Positions 1-6,369 of a stretch of DNA of 13,913 nucleotides are shown in pieces. Made by a program: the position numbers and the translations under genes. The notes under the pieces were generated by a model that did not search any database, was not told the DNA's origin, and saw only the letters and a program-made list of their open reading frames with translations. Numbering within the stretch: position 1 is the stretch's first letter; each line of letters begins with the position of its first letter. The stretch comes from JANNRR01 sp031401675 (lineage in GTDB: Bacteria > Pseudomonadota > Alphaproteobacteria > Rhodobacterales > Rhodobacteraceae): assembly GCA_031401675.1 (NCBI GenBank), contig JANNRR010000034.1, forward strand, positions 1 through 13,913. Reading direction: 5' to 3'.

Positions 1-465
1 ATCGGTCCGGGGATGCTGCGGGCGGACCGAGAGCCTGCGATAACCCAGCGCTGCCAGATACTTGCCAACCGTGCGCTCATGCACCGCAACCCCGAAGGCC
101 GAGGCAATCCGGCGGGCCAAATCCTGCCGCCGCCAGCGCACCACCCCGTCGCGATCCGGGTCCGGCCCGGCCTCGACCCAAGCCGCGAGTTCCGCCATCT
201 GCGCAGGCGCAAGGCGCGGAACGCGCACGCCCTTCCAGCGGTCCGAAAGCCCCGCCAGACCTTCGCCATCATAGCGACGGACCCAGTCTCGGAGCGTTTG
301 GCGATCCATCCCACAGGTCTGCGCTGCATGGGTCCGCTCAACCCCCTCAAGCACAAGAGCCAAGGCAAGCATCCGCCGCGCGGCCCTGGCGTCCCGGCTC
401 TTCCCCGCAGCCTTGCGCAAACCAAATGACGTCAAATCCAGTCGCGTCATCTCGATACCGGCCAT
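1..465 (-). CDS. IS630-type transposase, N-terminal part (runs off the left edge)
   Basis: This encodes the DNA-binding half of an IS630-type transposase. 155 codons are visible, read leftwards, with no stop before the edge. Residues 25-75 form a helix-turn-helix (the recognition helix is near CGMDRQTLRDWVRRY), followed by the G-L-x-G-L-x-D-R linker typical of this group. A second winged-helix-like block lies at about 88-147 and ends in a VGKYLAALGYRRL segment. The DDE catalytic domain would lie outside the window. The chosen ATG gives a start just ahead of the family's usual MTRLDLTS-like beginning. An in-frame ATG at 477 is the furthest upstream possibility, because a TGA lies just before it, and ATG 450 is also possible. 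The sequence is clearly different from the complete IS630 transposase at the right end, so the two elements are not copies. Family membership is firm. Whether the gene is intact cannot be seen. Confidence 0.85.
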   Translation of the reverse strand, partial: MAGIEMTRLDLTSFGLRKAAGKSRDARAARRMLALALVLEGVERTHAAQTCGMDRQTLRDWVRRYDGEGLAGLSDRWKGVRVPRLAPAQMAELAAWVEAGPDPDRDGVVRWRRQDLARRIASAFGVAVHERTVGKYLAALGYRRLSVRPQHPRTD

Positions 466-620
466 CCCAGACCCCATGCGTCAGGGACATGGATTCAAAG
501 ATAATCGCATTTGCCAATCCCAAGAGTCACTTAATGGTACCGTTGGTAAAAGCGGGCGCCAGATTGGCCGTGCCCAATCGACGTTGATCAGCACAGCAAG
601 GGTGCAGATGTCGTCAAACG
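466..620. other. Short intergenic stretch holding the IS end and the SDR 3' side
   Basis: No gene is seen here. The outer end of the left IS630-type element should lie in this stretch, but its partner inverted repeat is off the window, so the boundary cannot be placed. The region is less GC-rich than its surroundings around 495-550. Confidence 0.5.
552..579 (-). terminator. Weak terminator-like hairpin downstream of the SDR gene
   Basis: GATTGG (562-567) and CCAATC (574-579) form a perfect 6-bp stem with a 6-nt loop. Read on the minus strand the stem is followed, after a GC-rich stretch, by a short run of Ts just left of 560. It lies about 40 nt past the SDR stop codon. The stem is short and the T-run is not adjacent, so this is only a candidate. 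Confidence 0.22.
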
Positions 621-1370
621 TCACCGGATGGCGTCAAGAAAGGGCAGGTTCCCCGCCATCAGTCCCGCGTCCACCGTCAGTGTGGTCCCGGTGATGCCAC
701 TGGCGCCGGGTGAGGCCAGAAAGACCACAGCAGCGGCAACCTCGTCGGTGGTGACGATCCGACCAAGGGGGTAGATCGCGGCCAGCTTGTCCAGGATCGC
801 GGGATCAGCCTGCAGACGATGTTCCCAGGCAGCGGTGCGGACCGAGGCCGGGATGACGGCGTTGGAACGGATGCCGTGGCGGCCATCCTCGACCGCGATG
901 GCGCGCGACCATGCCAGCATCGCGGCCTTGGCGGCGGAGTAAGGCGGGTTGCCATGATGCGAAAGTGCGTTGACGGACGAGATGAAGACAAAGGCGCGGT
1001 TGCCGCTGCCCGCTCGCATCGCAGGCAGGAAGCCCTGAGTGAAATGGGCAGCACCGGTGAAATTGCGTGCCAGTTCATCCTCGACGGCATCGGGCGTGCA
1101 GTGGCCAAACGTATCGGCCCGCGTCCAGCCCGCGTTTGAGATGACGACCGAAGGCGTGCCTGCCGCCAGAATGGCATCCACCGCTGCGAAGGTTGCAGCG
1201 CGGTCGCGCAGGTCAAAATGGTGTGCCTCGGCGTGGCCGGACAGGTCAGTGCCCGGCACGTCGCAGGCGGCAACCTTTGCACCCAGGTGGGCCAGGCTGG
1301 CACACAGCGCCCGCCCCACGCCGCCGCCCGCGCCGGTCAGGACCACCCTTGCGCCAGTCAGATCGATCAT
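621..1370 (-). CDS. SDR-family NAD(P)-dependent oxidoreductase
   Basis: This is a classical short-chain dehydrogenase/reductase of 249 aa, the usual length. It should catalyse NAD(P)-linked oxidation of an alcohol or reduction of a ketone in the cytoplasm. The coenzyme motif TGAGGGVG is at residues 12-19 and the NAG motif at 79-81. The catalytic set is N103, S131 or S132, Y144 and K148 (YSAAK). An aspartate at the end of the second strand (ACDVPG, D37) favours NAD over NADP by family rules. The substrate is unknown. AGGAGG lies 5 nt before the ATG, which fixes the start. The gene is divergent from the RidA-like gene, with 63 nt between start codons. Its downstream neighbour is the left IS630-type transposase. 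Its motifs are complete, so it is probably functional. A link to the catabolic genes further right is inferred from proximity only. Confidence 0.93.
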   Translation of the reverse strand: MIDLTGARVVLTGAGGGVGRALCASLAHLGAKVAACDVPGTDLSGHAEAHHFDLRDRAATFAAVDAILAAGTPSVVISNAGWTRADTFGHCTPDAVEDELARNFTGAAHFTQGFLPAMRAGSGNRAFVFISSVNALSHHGNPPYSAAKAAMLAWSRAIAVEDGRHGIRSNAVIPASVRTAAWEHRLQADPAILDKLAAIYPLGRIVTTDEVAAAVVFLASPGASGITGTTLTVDAGLMAGNLPFLDAIR

Positions 1371-1433
1371 CCATGCCTCCTTGCGTTTCCCTGTGGGGCA
1401 GGCAGGATCGCAGTCCTATCAGGAGGATGCGCC

Positions 1434-1796
1434 ATGCCCAAGGAAGTTTTCGGATCCGGCCATGTGCCCACGCCGCCTGCGGTGCGGGCTGGGAGTTTCG
1501 ACTTTGTCTCGGGACAGGTGCCCGTGGTGGGCAGCAAGGCGGTGCCCGGCGGGATCGGTCCGGAAACCCACGCCGTGCTGGAGGATGTGAAGGCCTGCCT
1601 TGCCTGAGCCGGTGCAACGATGGCCGACGTTGTGAAAACGACCGTCTGACTGCGCGACCGGGAAGACTTTGCGGCCTTCAACGCGGTGTATGCGGAATGC
1701 TTCCCGCACCAACCCCCCGCCCGCTCTACTGCCGAATCGCGGCTGATGATCGACATTGCAGTCGAGATCGAGGCCATCGCCTATGCCCCTCTCTGA
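1434..1796 (+). pseudogene. RidA-family (YjgF/YER057c/UK114) gene with two in-frame TGA codons
   Basis: Read straight through, this frame gives 120 codons resembling a full-length RidA protein. It has an N-terminal SFDFVSGQVPV, a middle KACLA-x-AGATMADVVKTTV, and a C-terminal PARST followed by VEIEAIA. RidA enzymes hydrolyse reactive enamine/imine intermediates, and the arginine in PARST corresponds to the conserved ligand-binding arginine. Two TGA codons interrupt it, at codon 58 (1605-1607) and codon 72 (1647-1649), without any frameshift. The second falls where relatives often carry Trp or another aromatic (KTTV-W-L). A strong AGGAGG stands 7 nt before the ATG, so only the coding part has decayed. 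As it stands, translation would stop after 57 residues, before the conserved arginine. Neighbouring genes use TGA as a normal stop, so recoding is unlikely. The 3' end overlaps the convergent monooxygenase gene by 16 nt. Confidence 0.82.
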
Positions 1797-3553
1797 GGCG
1801 GGCCGCCCCAGACCGTGACCGGCAGGCCGACCATCCGCGCCTTCATCTGCAGCGCGACAATGCGGGAATAGAACCGCGACAGGGCCAGATTGCCGCCATG
1901 AAACCACAGGTTCTGCACGGCGGTGGGTTTCCACATGTTGCGCAACTCGCCTTGCCAGGGCCCCGGATCCCCGCGGACGCCCGACCCCAGTCCCCAGCAC
2001 GGGCCTACGGCCTGCGCCGCCTTTTCGGACACGATGCCCGCCACGGTGCGGTGCATCGACTGATATCCGGTGCAGGCCACCACCACATCGGCGTTGACCG
2101 TCCGGCCATCGTCCAGCACCAGTCCCCCGGGAACCACGCGCGCCACACCCTGGCCCGCGATCACCTTGATCTGGCCCGAGGCGATGAGTTCGGACGCGCC
2201 GACGTCGGTGTAATACCCCGAAGCGGTGCGCAGCGCCTTCATCATCAGGCCCGACCCATCCTCGCCAAAGTCCAGCAGCATGCCCGAGGCCGACAGGCGG
2301 GCATAAAAATCCGCGTCCTGCGCGCGGATGCGGTCGTAAACTGTGAACTGGCTGGTGGTGAAGCGCGAAAACGGCGTGGCGGCGGACAGAAGATCGGCGC
2401 GGTCGACGTCGATGCCGCGCGCGACGGCCTTTTCCGAGTAGTTTTCAAAGCCGAGGTCCATCAGCGTTTCGGACCGCACAACGCAGGTCGATGACCGCTG
2501 GATCAGCGTCACTTCGGCGCCCGCCTCCCACAGGTCGACGGCCACATCATGGGCGCTGGAGGCGGCGCCGACAACCAGTGCACGCTTGCCTGCAAAGGCG
2601 CGGCCCTGTTGATAGGCGCTGGAATGGATCAGCGTTCCGGTGAAATCGGCAGCACCCGGCCAGTCTATGGCGCGGGGCGGGCCGTAGGCACCGGTGGCAA
2701 AGACCAGCTCGACCGGGTGCAGGACCGTGACACCTTCCGGACGGCGAACCGTCACTTCCCAGCGGTCACCCTGCCAGACGGCACGCTCGACCGTCGAGGA
2801 CAGCCACAGATCAAGGTCAAGCGCCAGCGCATAGGCCTCAAGCCAGTCGCCCATCTGATCCTTGGGGCAGAACACCGGCCAGGTGGCGGGAAACGGGATG
2901 TAGGGCAGATGATCGTACCAGACCGGATCGTGCAGCACGAGGCTGCTGTAGCGGTTGCGCCAGCTGTCGCCCGCGCGTGGGTTCTTTTCAGCCACCAGCG
3001 CGGGCACATCCAGCGCCTTCAGCCGCGCGGCCAATGCCAGACCACCCTGACCGCCGCCGATGATCAGGACCCGCGGCTGATCCTGGTGCCCGAGCCGGGC
3101 GCGGCGGCGGGCGCGGGCTTCGGACCAGGTTTCGCGGGTGCGGCTGGCCTTGTGGACGATGCCGTTGGGACGGGTGAACCCGCGCGCCTCTTCGTGCCCC
3201 GTCAAATCGGCGGTCGCAGTGAACAGGATATCGGCCAACCCGTCCCGCAGCGTCAGCCGGCCGGTGCCTAGCGCAGTGGCGGTCCGGAAGGCGATCCAGG
3301 CCGAGGGGGAATCCTCTGGCCCTTCCGAGGGGCCGACCCGGTGCCAGTCTTGCGGGACGGTGCGGCGCAGGCAATCGCCCAGCATTATGGCGATACGCGC
3401 GGGCCCCTCCAGCGTCACGATGTTCCAGGTGAAGGCCAGCAGATCGCGCCAGACCGCGTCGGTGTGGAACAGCGCAACCGCACCCGCCACATCGCCGGCC
3501 TTAAGGGCACTGTCGAAGCGGCTTAGCCAGTCGTCGATGGCGGTGTCGGTCAT
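1781..3553 (-). CDS. NTF2/SnoaL-like domain fused to flavin-containing monooxygenase
   Basis: The 590-aa protein has two parts. Residues 1-135 look like an NTF2/SnoaL-like alpha+beta barrel (MTDTAIDDWLSRFDSAL, then a VWRDLLAFTWNI segment). Residues 160-590 form an FMO-type enzyme that should use FAD and NAD(P)H to oxygenate a soft nucleophile or ketone. The FAD motif GGGQGG is at 166-171. The FMO hallmark FxGxxxHxxxY is F304-Y314, an ATG motif is at 287-289, and a second Rossmann motif lies at 329-334. That second motif reads GAASSA and lacks the glycines of the textbook GxGxxG, a variation seen in some relatives. The start was chosen at 3553 because it follows the RpiR-type regulator's stop by only 2 nt and the N-terminal domain begins there. 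GGGGGA within the end of the upstream gene can serve as the ribosome site, suggesting translational coupling. Substrate unknown. Confidence 0.9.
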   Translation of the reverse strand: MTDTAIDDWLSRFDSALKAGDVAGAVALFHTDAVWRDLLAFTWNIVTLEGPARIAIMLGDCLRRTVPQDWHRVGPSEGPEDSPSAWIAFRTATALGTGRLTLRDGLADILFTATADLTGHEEARGFTRPNGIVHKASRTRETWSEARARRRARLGHQDQPRVLIIGGGQGGLALAARLKALDVPALVAEKNPRAGDSWRNRYSSLVLHDPVWYDHLPYIPFPATWPVFCPKDQMGDWLEAYALALDLDLWLSSTVERAVWQGDRWEVTVRRPEGVTVLHPVELVFATGAYGPPRAIDWPGAADFTGTLIHSSAYQQGRAFAGKRALVVGAASSAHDVAVDLWEAGAEVTLIQRSSTCVVRSETLMDLGFENYSEKAVARGIDVDRADLLSAATPFSRFTTSQFTVYDRIRAQDADFYARLSASGMLLDFGEDGSGLMMKALRTASGYYTDVGASELIASGQIKVIAGQGVARVVPGGLVLDDGRTVNADVVVACTGYQSMHRTVAGIVSEKAAQAVGPCWGLGSGVRGDPGPWQGELRNMWKPTAVQNLWFHGGNLALSRFYSRIVALQMKARMVGLPVTVWGGPPQRGA

Positions 3554-3555
3554 GC

Positions 3556-4479
3556 TCAGTCCCCCAGCGGTTCCAGAGCCGCGCCCCGACGATGTGTCTG
3601 GACGGCGTATTTGATGCGCCGCATGTTCTCTCGGGCGCGCGCGCCCAAGGCATAGCCAGTGGCCGCAGCCAGAAGGTCGATCACCGCCAGAAAGGCAAAC
3701 CGCGAGGCGGACGGTTTCAACGTATCGGGGTATTCCGCCACAGCGACGGTCAGCGCCACGTCGACCGCGCGGGCCAGATCGCTGGCTGGCGTGGTGATGG
3801 CGATTGTCGCAGCGCGGTGATGGCGAGCCATCTCGACCGCCTCGATCACCTCGCGCGTGCGGCCCGTCGACGAAATCGCGACAAAGGCATCGCCGGGGCG
3901 ACAAGTCGCCATCATCATCCGCGCGAGGTAGGGATCCTTGAGCGCGGTCACACCAAGCCCATAGCGGAACAGACGGTTCTGGGTTTCCTCGGCCAGCGAA
4001 GAGGACGATCCGCCAAGGCCCAACACATAGACCCGGCCGCCCCCGGCCTGAGCCAACAGGGCGGCGGCCTGGATCAGCAGGGCAGGGTCCAGTTGCCGCT
4101 CGACGGCATGTATGGCGGCGCGCGCTTCCGCAAGGACGGCGTCCCAGAATGGTGGCAGTGCAGTGTCCGCAGAGGCGGGCTGCGTTGCGTCGGCGGAAAG
4201 GTAAAGCTCTCCCACAACCAGCGATCGGGCAAGTTGCAGTTTGAAATCGCGCACGCCGCCGCAGCCGATGGCGCGACAGAACCGGGTGACGGTGGGCTGG
4301 CTGACGCCCGCCCGCATCGCGATCTCGGCGTTCGAGGCATCGACGGCGGCCTGCACGTCCGACAGCACCGCATCGGCCACCGACTGCTCGGCCGGGCGCA
4401 GGTCGGAATAGCTGTCCTTGATCCGGGCAATGATGTCCGGCACCGGCACACGCCTGACTGCGGCCTGTTCTGCCCGCAT
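3556..4479 (-). CDS. RpiR/MurR-family transcriptional regulator (HTH + SIS)
   Basis: This is a DNA-binding regulator of 307 aa, close to the family's usual length. The N-terminal helix-turn-helix domain spans about residues 10-90, with the recognition region NAEIAMRAGVSQPTVTRF at 50-67. A SIS domain spans about 125-280, with the phosphosugar-binding-loop motifs GLGGSSSSLAEE (154-165) and ISSTGRTREV (202-211). Family members sense phosphosugars, aminosugars or related catabolites and control adjacent catabolic operons. The ATG at 4479 is preferred because GAGGTGG lies about 7 nt upstream and a promoter-like pair at 4516-4545 sits before it. A TTG start at 4545 would overlap that promoter. It is transcribed divergently from the ABC-importer operon and coupled to the monooxygenase behind it, so it probably controls both. 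Confidence 0.92.
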   Translation of the reverse strand: MRAEQAAVRRVPVPDIIARIKDSYSDLRPAEQSVADAVLSDVQAAVDASNAEIAMRAGVSQPTVTRFCRAIGCGGVRDFKLQLARSLVVGELYLSADATQPASADTALPPFWDAVLAEARAAIHAVERQLDPALLIQAAALLAQAGGGRVYVLGLGGSSSSLAEETQNRLFRYGLGVTALKDPYLARMMMATCRPGDAFVAISSTGRTREVIEAVEMARHHRAATIAITTPASDLARAVDVALTVAVAEYPDTLKPSASRFAFLAVIDLLAAATGYALGARARENMRRIKYAVQTHRRGAALEPLGD

Positions 4480-4515
4480 CTTGGCCACCTCGTCATACCC
4501 ACAATCCGCAGCCGC

Positions 4516-4545
4516 AGTATCCCGGCGCGATATGGTCCACGTCAA
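4516..4545 (-). promoter_or_regulatory. Candidate sigma-70-type promoter for the regulator/monooxygenase unit
   Basis: On the minus strand TTGACG (4545-4540) is followed after 18 nt by GATACT (4521-4516), which matches the -10 consensus at four of six positions. Initiation would fall near 4509, giving a leader of about 30 nt to the ATG at 4479. Inferred from consensus only. Confidence 0.45.
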
Positions 4546-4628
4546 GTACCAGTGTTGGAAACTTACACAGAATCGACAAGTGATTTATCAGCAAAACAAG
4601 CCAAAATTTCTGTCTTGCCGCCGAATCG
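4546..4628. promoter_or_regulatory. AT-rich divergent intergenic region, likely regulator-binding zone
   Basis: This stretch lies between the two candidate promoters and is markedly richer in A and T than the coding DNA around it, with no coding signal. ACTTACA at 4561-4567 recurs in inverted orientation as TGTAAGT at 4639-4645, inside the spacer of the rightward promoter. GTGT and ACAC also bracket a 9-nt core at 4552-4568. These are plausible half-sites for the neighbouring RpiR-type regulator, but no consensus is known for it. Confidence 0.35.
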
Positions 4629-4657
4629 TTGACAGGCTTGTAAGTCAGCAACATAGT
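4629..4657 (+). promoter_or_regulatory. Candidate sigma-70-type promoter for the importer/catabolic operon
   Basis: A perfect TTGACA (4629-4634) is separated by exactly 17 nt from CATAGT (4652-4657), which matches the -10 consensus at four of six positions. Initiation near 4664 would leave a leader of about 48 nt before the GTG start at 4712. The TGTAAGT half-site lies in the spacer, where a bound regulator would block polymerase. Confidence 0.55.
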
Positions 4658-4711
4658 TGTCTCGTGGGCATCTTGCGGATCCGAAAGGGGCTGCACGGCG
4701 GGGGGCACATA

Positions 4712-5488
4712 GTGACGGTGGCAGAGGGCGCAAGGCTAGGCATTTTCGGTGCGGGCAAGCGTTATGGCGATCTGCAGGCCATCGCTGATGTCACCTTCGA
4801 CGTCGGCCGCAACACCATCCTGTCCATCGTCGGGCCTTCGGGCTGTGGCAAGACAACGCTTCTGTGGTCGATGTCGGGCATGCACGGGCTGGACGAGGGG
4901 CGGGTGACGCTGGACGGCAAGCCCATTGCCGGCCCGCATCCCGAGATCGGCCTTGTGTTTCAGGAAGCCAACCTGCTGCCGTGGCGCAATCTGATGCAGA
5001 ACATCCTGTTCCCATGGGAGGTCAAGCGTCAACGGCCCGACAAGGCCTGGATCGAACATCTGCTGGACCGCGTTGGGCTAAAGGGGTTCGAGGGCAGGAT
5101 GCCGCGCGAGCTTTCGGGGGGAATGCAGCAGCGGGCCAGCATCGTGCGCGCGCTGTCGCTGCGCCCGTCGGTCCTGTTGATGGACGAACCGTTTGGTGCG
5201 CTCGATGCCTTTACCCGCGAGGAGATGAACCGGCTGGTCGAGGAAATCTGGCTGGAGACCCACACTACTATTGTCTTCATCACCCATTCCATCGAAGAGG
5301 CAATCTTCCTGTCGGATCGGGTTCTGGTGCTGAGCAAGCGGCCGGGGCGGGTGATGGCCGACTATCCGGTGCCTTTCTCCCGCCCCCGCAGTCTGAAAAC
5401 CATGGCCAGCCGCGAGGTTTTCGACCTGATGAACCGGATCAAGGCCGATATCTTTGGCCAGACCATTTTGCGTACTGCGGCAGAGTAG
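4712..5488 (+). CDS. ABC importer ATP-binding protein (NitT/TauT/SsuB type)
   Basis: This 258-aa protein is the ATPase that powers the importer encoded with the next two genes, acting on the inner face of the membrane. Walker A GPSGCGKT is at 41-48, the Q-loop glutamine at 84 (FQEANLLPWR), and the signature LSGGM at 134-138. Walker B LLMDEP is at 155-160, the D-loop GALD follows, and the switch histidine is H192. The NLLPW segment after the Q-loop is characteristic of the nitrate/sulfonate/taurine/pyrimidine-precursor branch. The start is a GTG with GGGGGG 6 nt upstream. A second GTG 6 nt later is possible. It is the first gene of the rightward operon, 5 nt ahead of the permease. The transported compound cannot be read from this subunit. 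Confidence 0.95.
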   Translation: MTVAEGARLGIFGAGKRYGDLQAIADVTFDVGRNTILSIVGPSGCGKTTLLWSMSGMHGLDEGRVTLDGKPIAGPHPEIGLVFQEANLLPWRNLMQNILFPWEVKRQRPDKAWIEHLLDRVGLKGFEGRMPRELSGGMQQRASIVRALSLRPSVLLMDEPFGALDAFTREEMNRLVEEIWLETHTTIVFITHSIEEAIFLSDRVLVLSKRPGRVMADYPVPFSRPRSLKTMASREVFDLMNRIKADIFGQTILRTAAE

Positions 5489-5493
5489 CGGCG

Positions 5494-6327
5494 ATGTCGG
5501 ATGCCATTCCTGAATTCCGCAAGTCGCAACCGGATGATGGGGTCGGCCTGTCGGGCGTGTCGCTGGCCGCCGGCACCGGGGCGCGGACTCGCAAGGAAGT
5601 GGCGATCATCATCCTTGTCGCAGTGATCGTGATTGGCGGGCTAGAAGGCCTGCTGCGATGGTTCAAGGTGCCTCACTACATCCTGCCCCCGCCATCGGCC
5701 ATCGCGTTAGCATTGGTCAAGGAATTCCCGCTGATCCTGCCGCATCTAGGCCATACGCTGGTCTGCCTGTTCTCGGGGTTTGGCATCGGCGCCAGCGTCG
5801 GGCTGATCCTTGCCGCAGTAGTCACGCAAAAGCCCTTCGTGGAAAAGGTGATCACGCCGTACATCCTGATCCTGGTCACCACGCCCATGCTGGCGCTGGT
5901 GCCACTGCTGATCCTGCGGTTCGGCTTTGGCTATACGCCGCGGATCATTGCCGTAGCCTTGGCTGTCGGGCCGATGGTGATGATCAACGCCGCCACGGGG
6001 TTCCGCCGGACCGACAGCGCCAAGATCGCGCTGGCCCGAAGCTATGGTGCCAGCGTGCTGCAGATCTTCTGGAAGATCCGCGCGCCGATGGCGCTGCCGA
6101 TGATCCTGGTGGGGCTGATGATCGGCTCGATCTTCGGCCTGCTGACTTGCGTGGGGGCGGAAATGGTGGGCGGCGGTTTTGGCCTGGGCAACCGGCTGAC
6201 GACCTATTCAAGCATGATCAACATGCCCGAGTTCTTCGCGGTGATCATGATCCTCAGCATCATGGGAATCCTGATCTACGTGATGTTTTTCCTGATCGGC
6301 AAGAAATGGGCAAGCTGGGTAACCTGA
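5494..6327 (+). CDS. ABC importer permease (NitT/TauT/SsuC type)
   Basis: This is an integral inner-membrane subunit of 277 aa, typical for the family. After a polar N-terminus of about 35 residues there are roughly six hydrophobic segments, near 36-52, 86-110, 120-142, 148-168, 203-224 and 245-268. The EAA-like loop that docks on the ATPase lies at 176-202, with its conserved glycine at 185 and a final P at 202. The ATG at 5494 follows the ATPase stop by 5 nt. The ribosome site is weak, consistent with translational coupling. It works with the preceding ATPase and the following binding protein as one importer. Confidence 0.94.
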   Translation: MSDAIPEFRKSQPDDGVGLSGVSLAAGTGARTRKEVAIIILVAVIVIGGLEGLLRWFKVPHYILPPPSAIALALVKEFPLILPHLGHTLVCLFSGFGIGASVGLILAAVVTQKPFVEKVITPYILILVTTPMLALVPLLILRFGFGYTPRIIAVALAVGPMVMINAATGFRRTDSAKIALARSYGASVLQIFWKIRAPMALPMILVGLMIGSIFGLLTCVGAEMVGGGFGLGNRLTTYSSMINMPEFFAVIMILSIMGILIYVMFFLIGKKWASWVT

Positions 6328-6369
6328 GGCAAGCCCGGCACAGAACCTGACAACATGGGAGTGACAGAG

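Noticed and set aside
1605..1649. UGA recoded as Trp or selenocysteine in the RidA-like gene
   Set aside because: The SDR, regulator, permease, binding-protein and last operon genes all end at TGA. No selenocysteine insertion element was seen, and RidA enzymes do not use selenocysteine.
1193..2494. Plus-strand open frame of 433 codons across the SDR start, RidA and monooxygenase
   Set aside because: It crosses three better-supported genes in a wrong frame and has Arg/Pro-rich composition without motifs.
3554..3904. N-terminal extension of the monooxygenase by 117 codons
   Set aside because: It would overlap the end of the regulator gene in another frame with low-complexity Arg/Gly-rich sequence. 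The ATG at 3553 starts exactly at a recognisable domain and 2 nt after the regulator's stop.
4480..4545. TTG start for the regulator at 4545
   Set aside because: The TTG is part of a TTGACG -35-like box. ATG 4479 has a good ribosome site and gives a family-typical length.
3592..4632. Plus-strand open frame antisense to the RpiR-type regulator
   Set aside because: It shadows a gene with clear HTH and SIS motifs and has no family features of its own.
4864..5493. N-terminal extension of the permease through the ATPase gene
   Set aside because: It is a shadow of the ATPase frame. The ATG at 5494 gives a normal-length permease.
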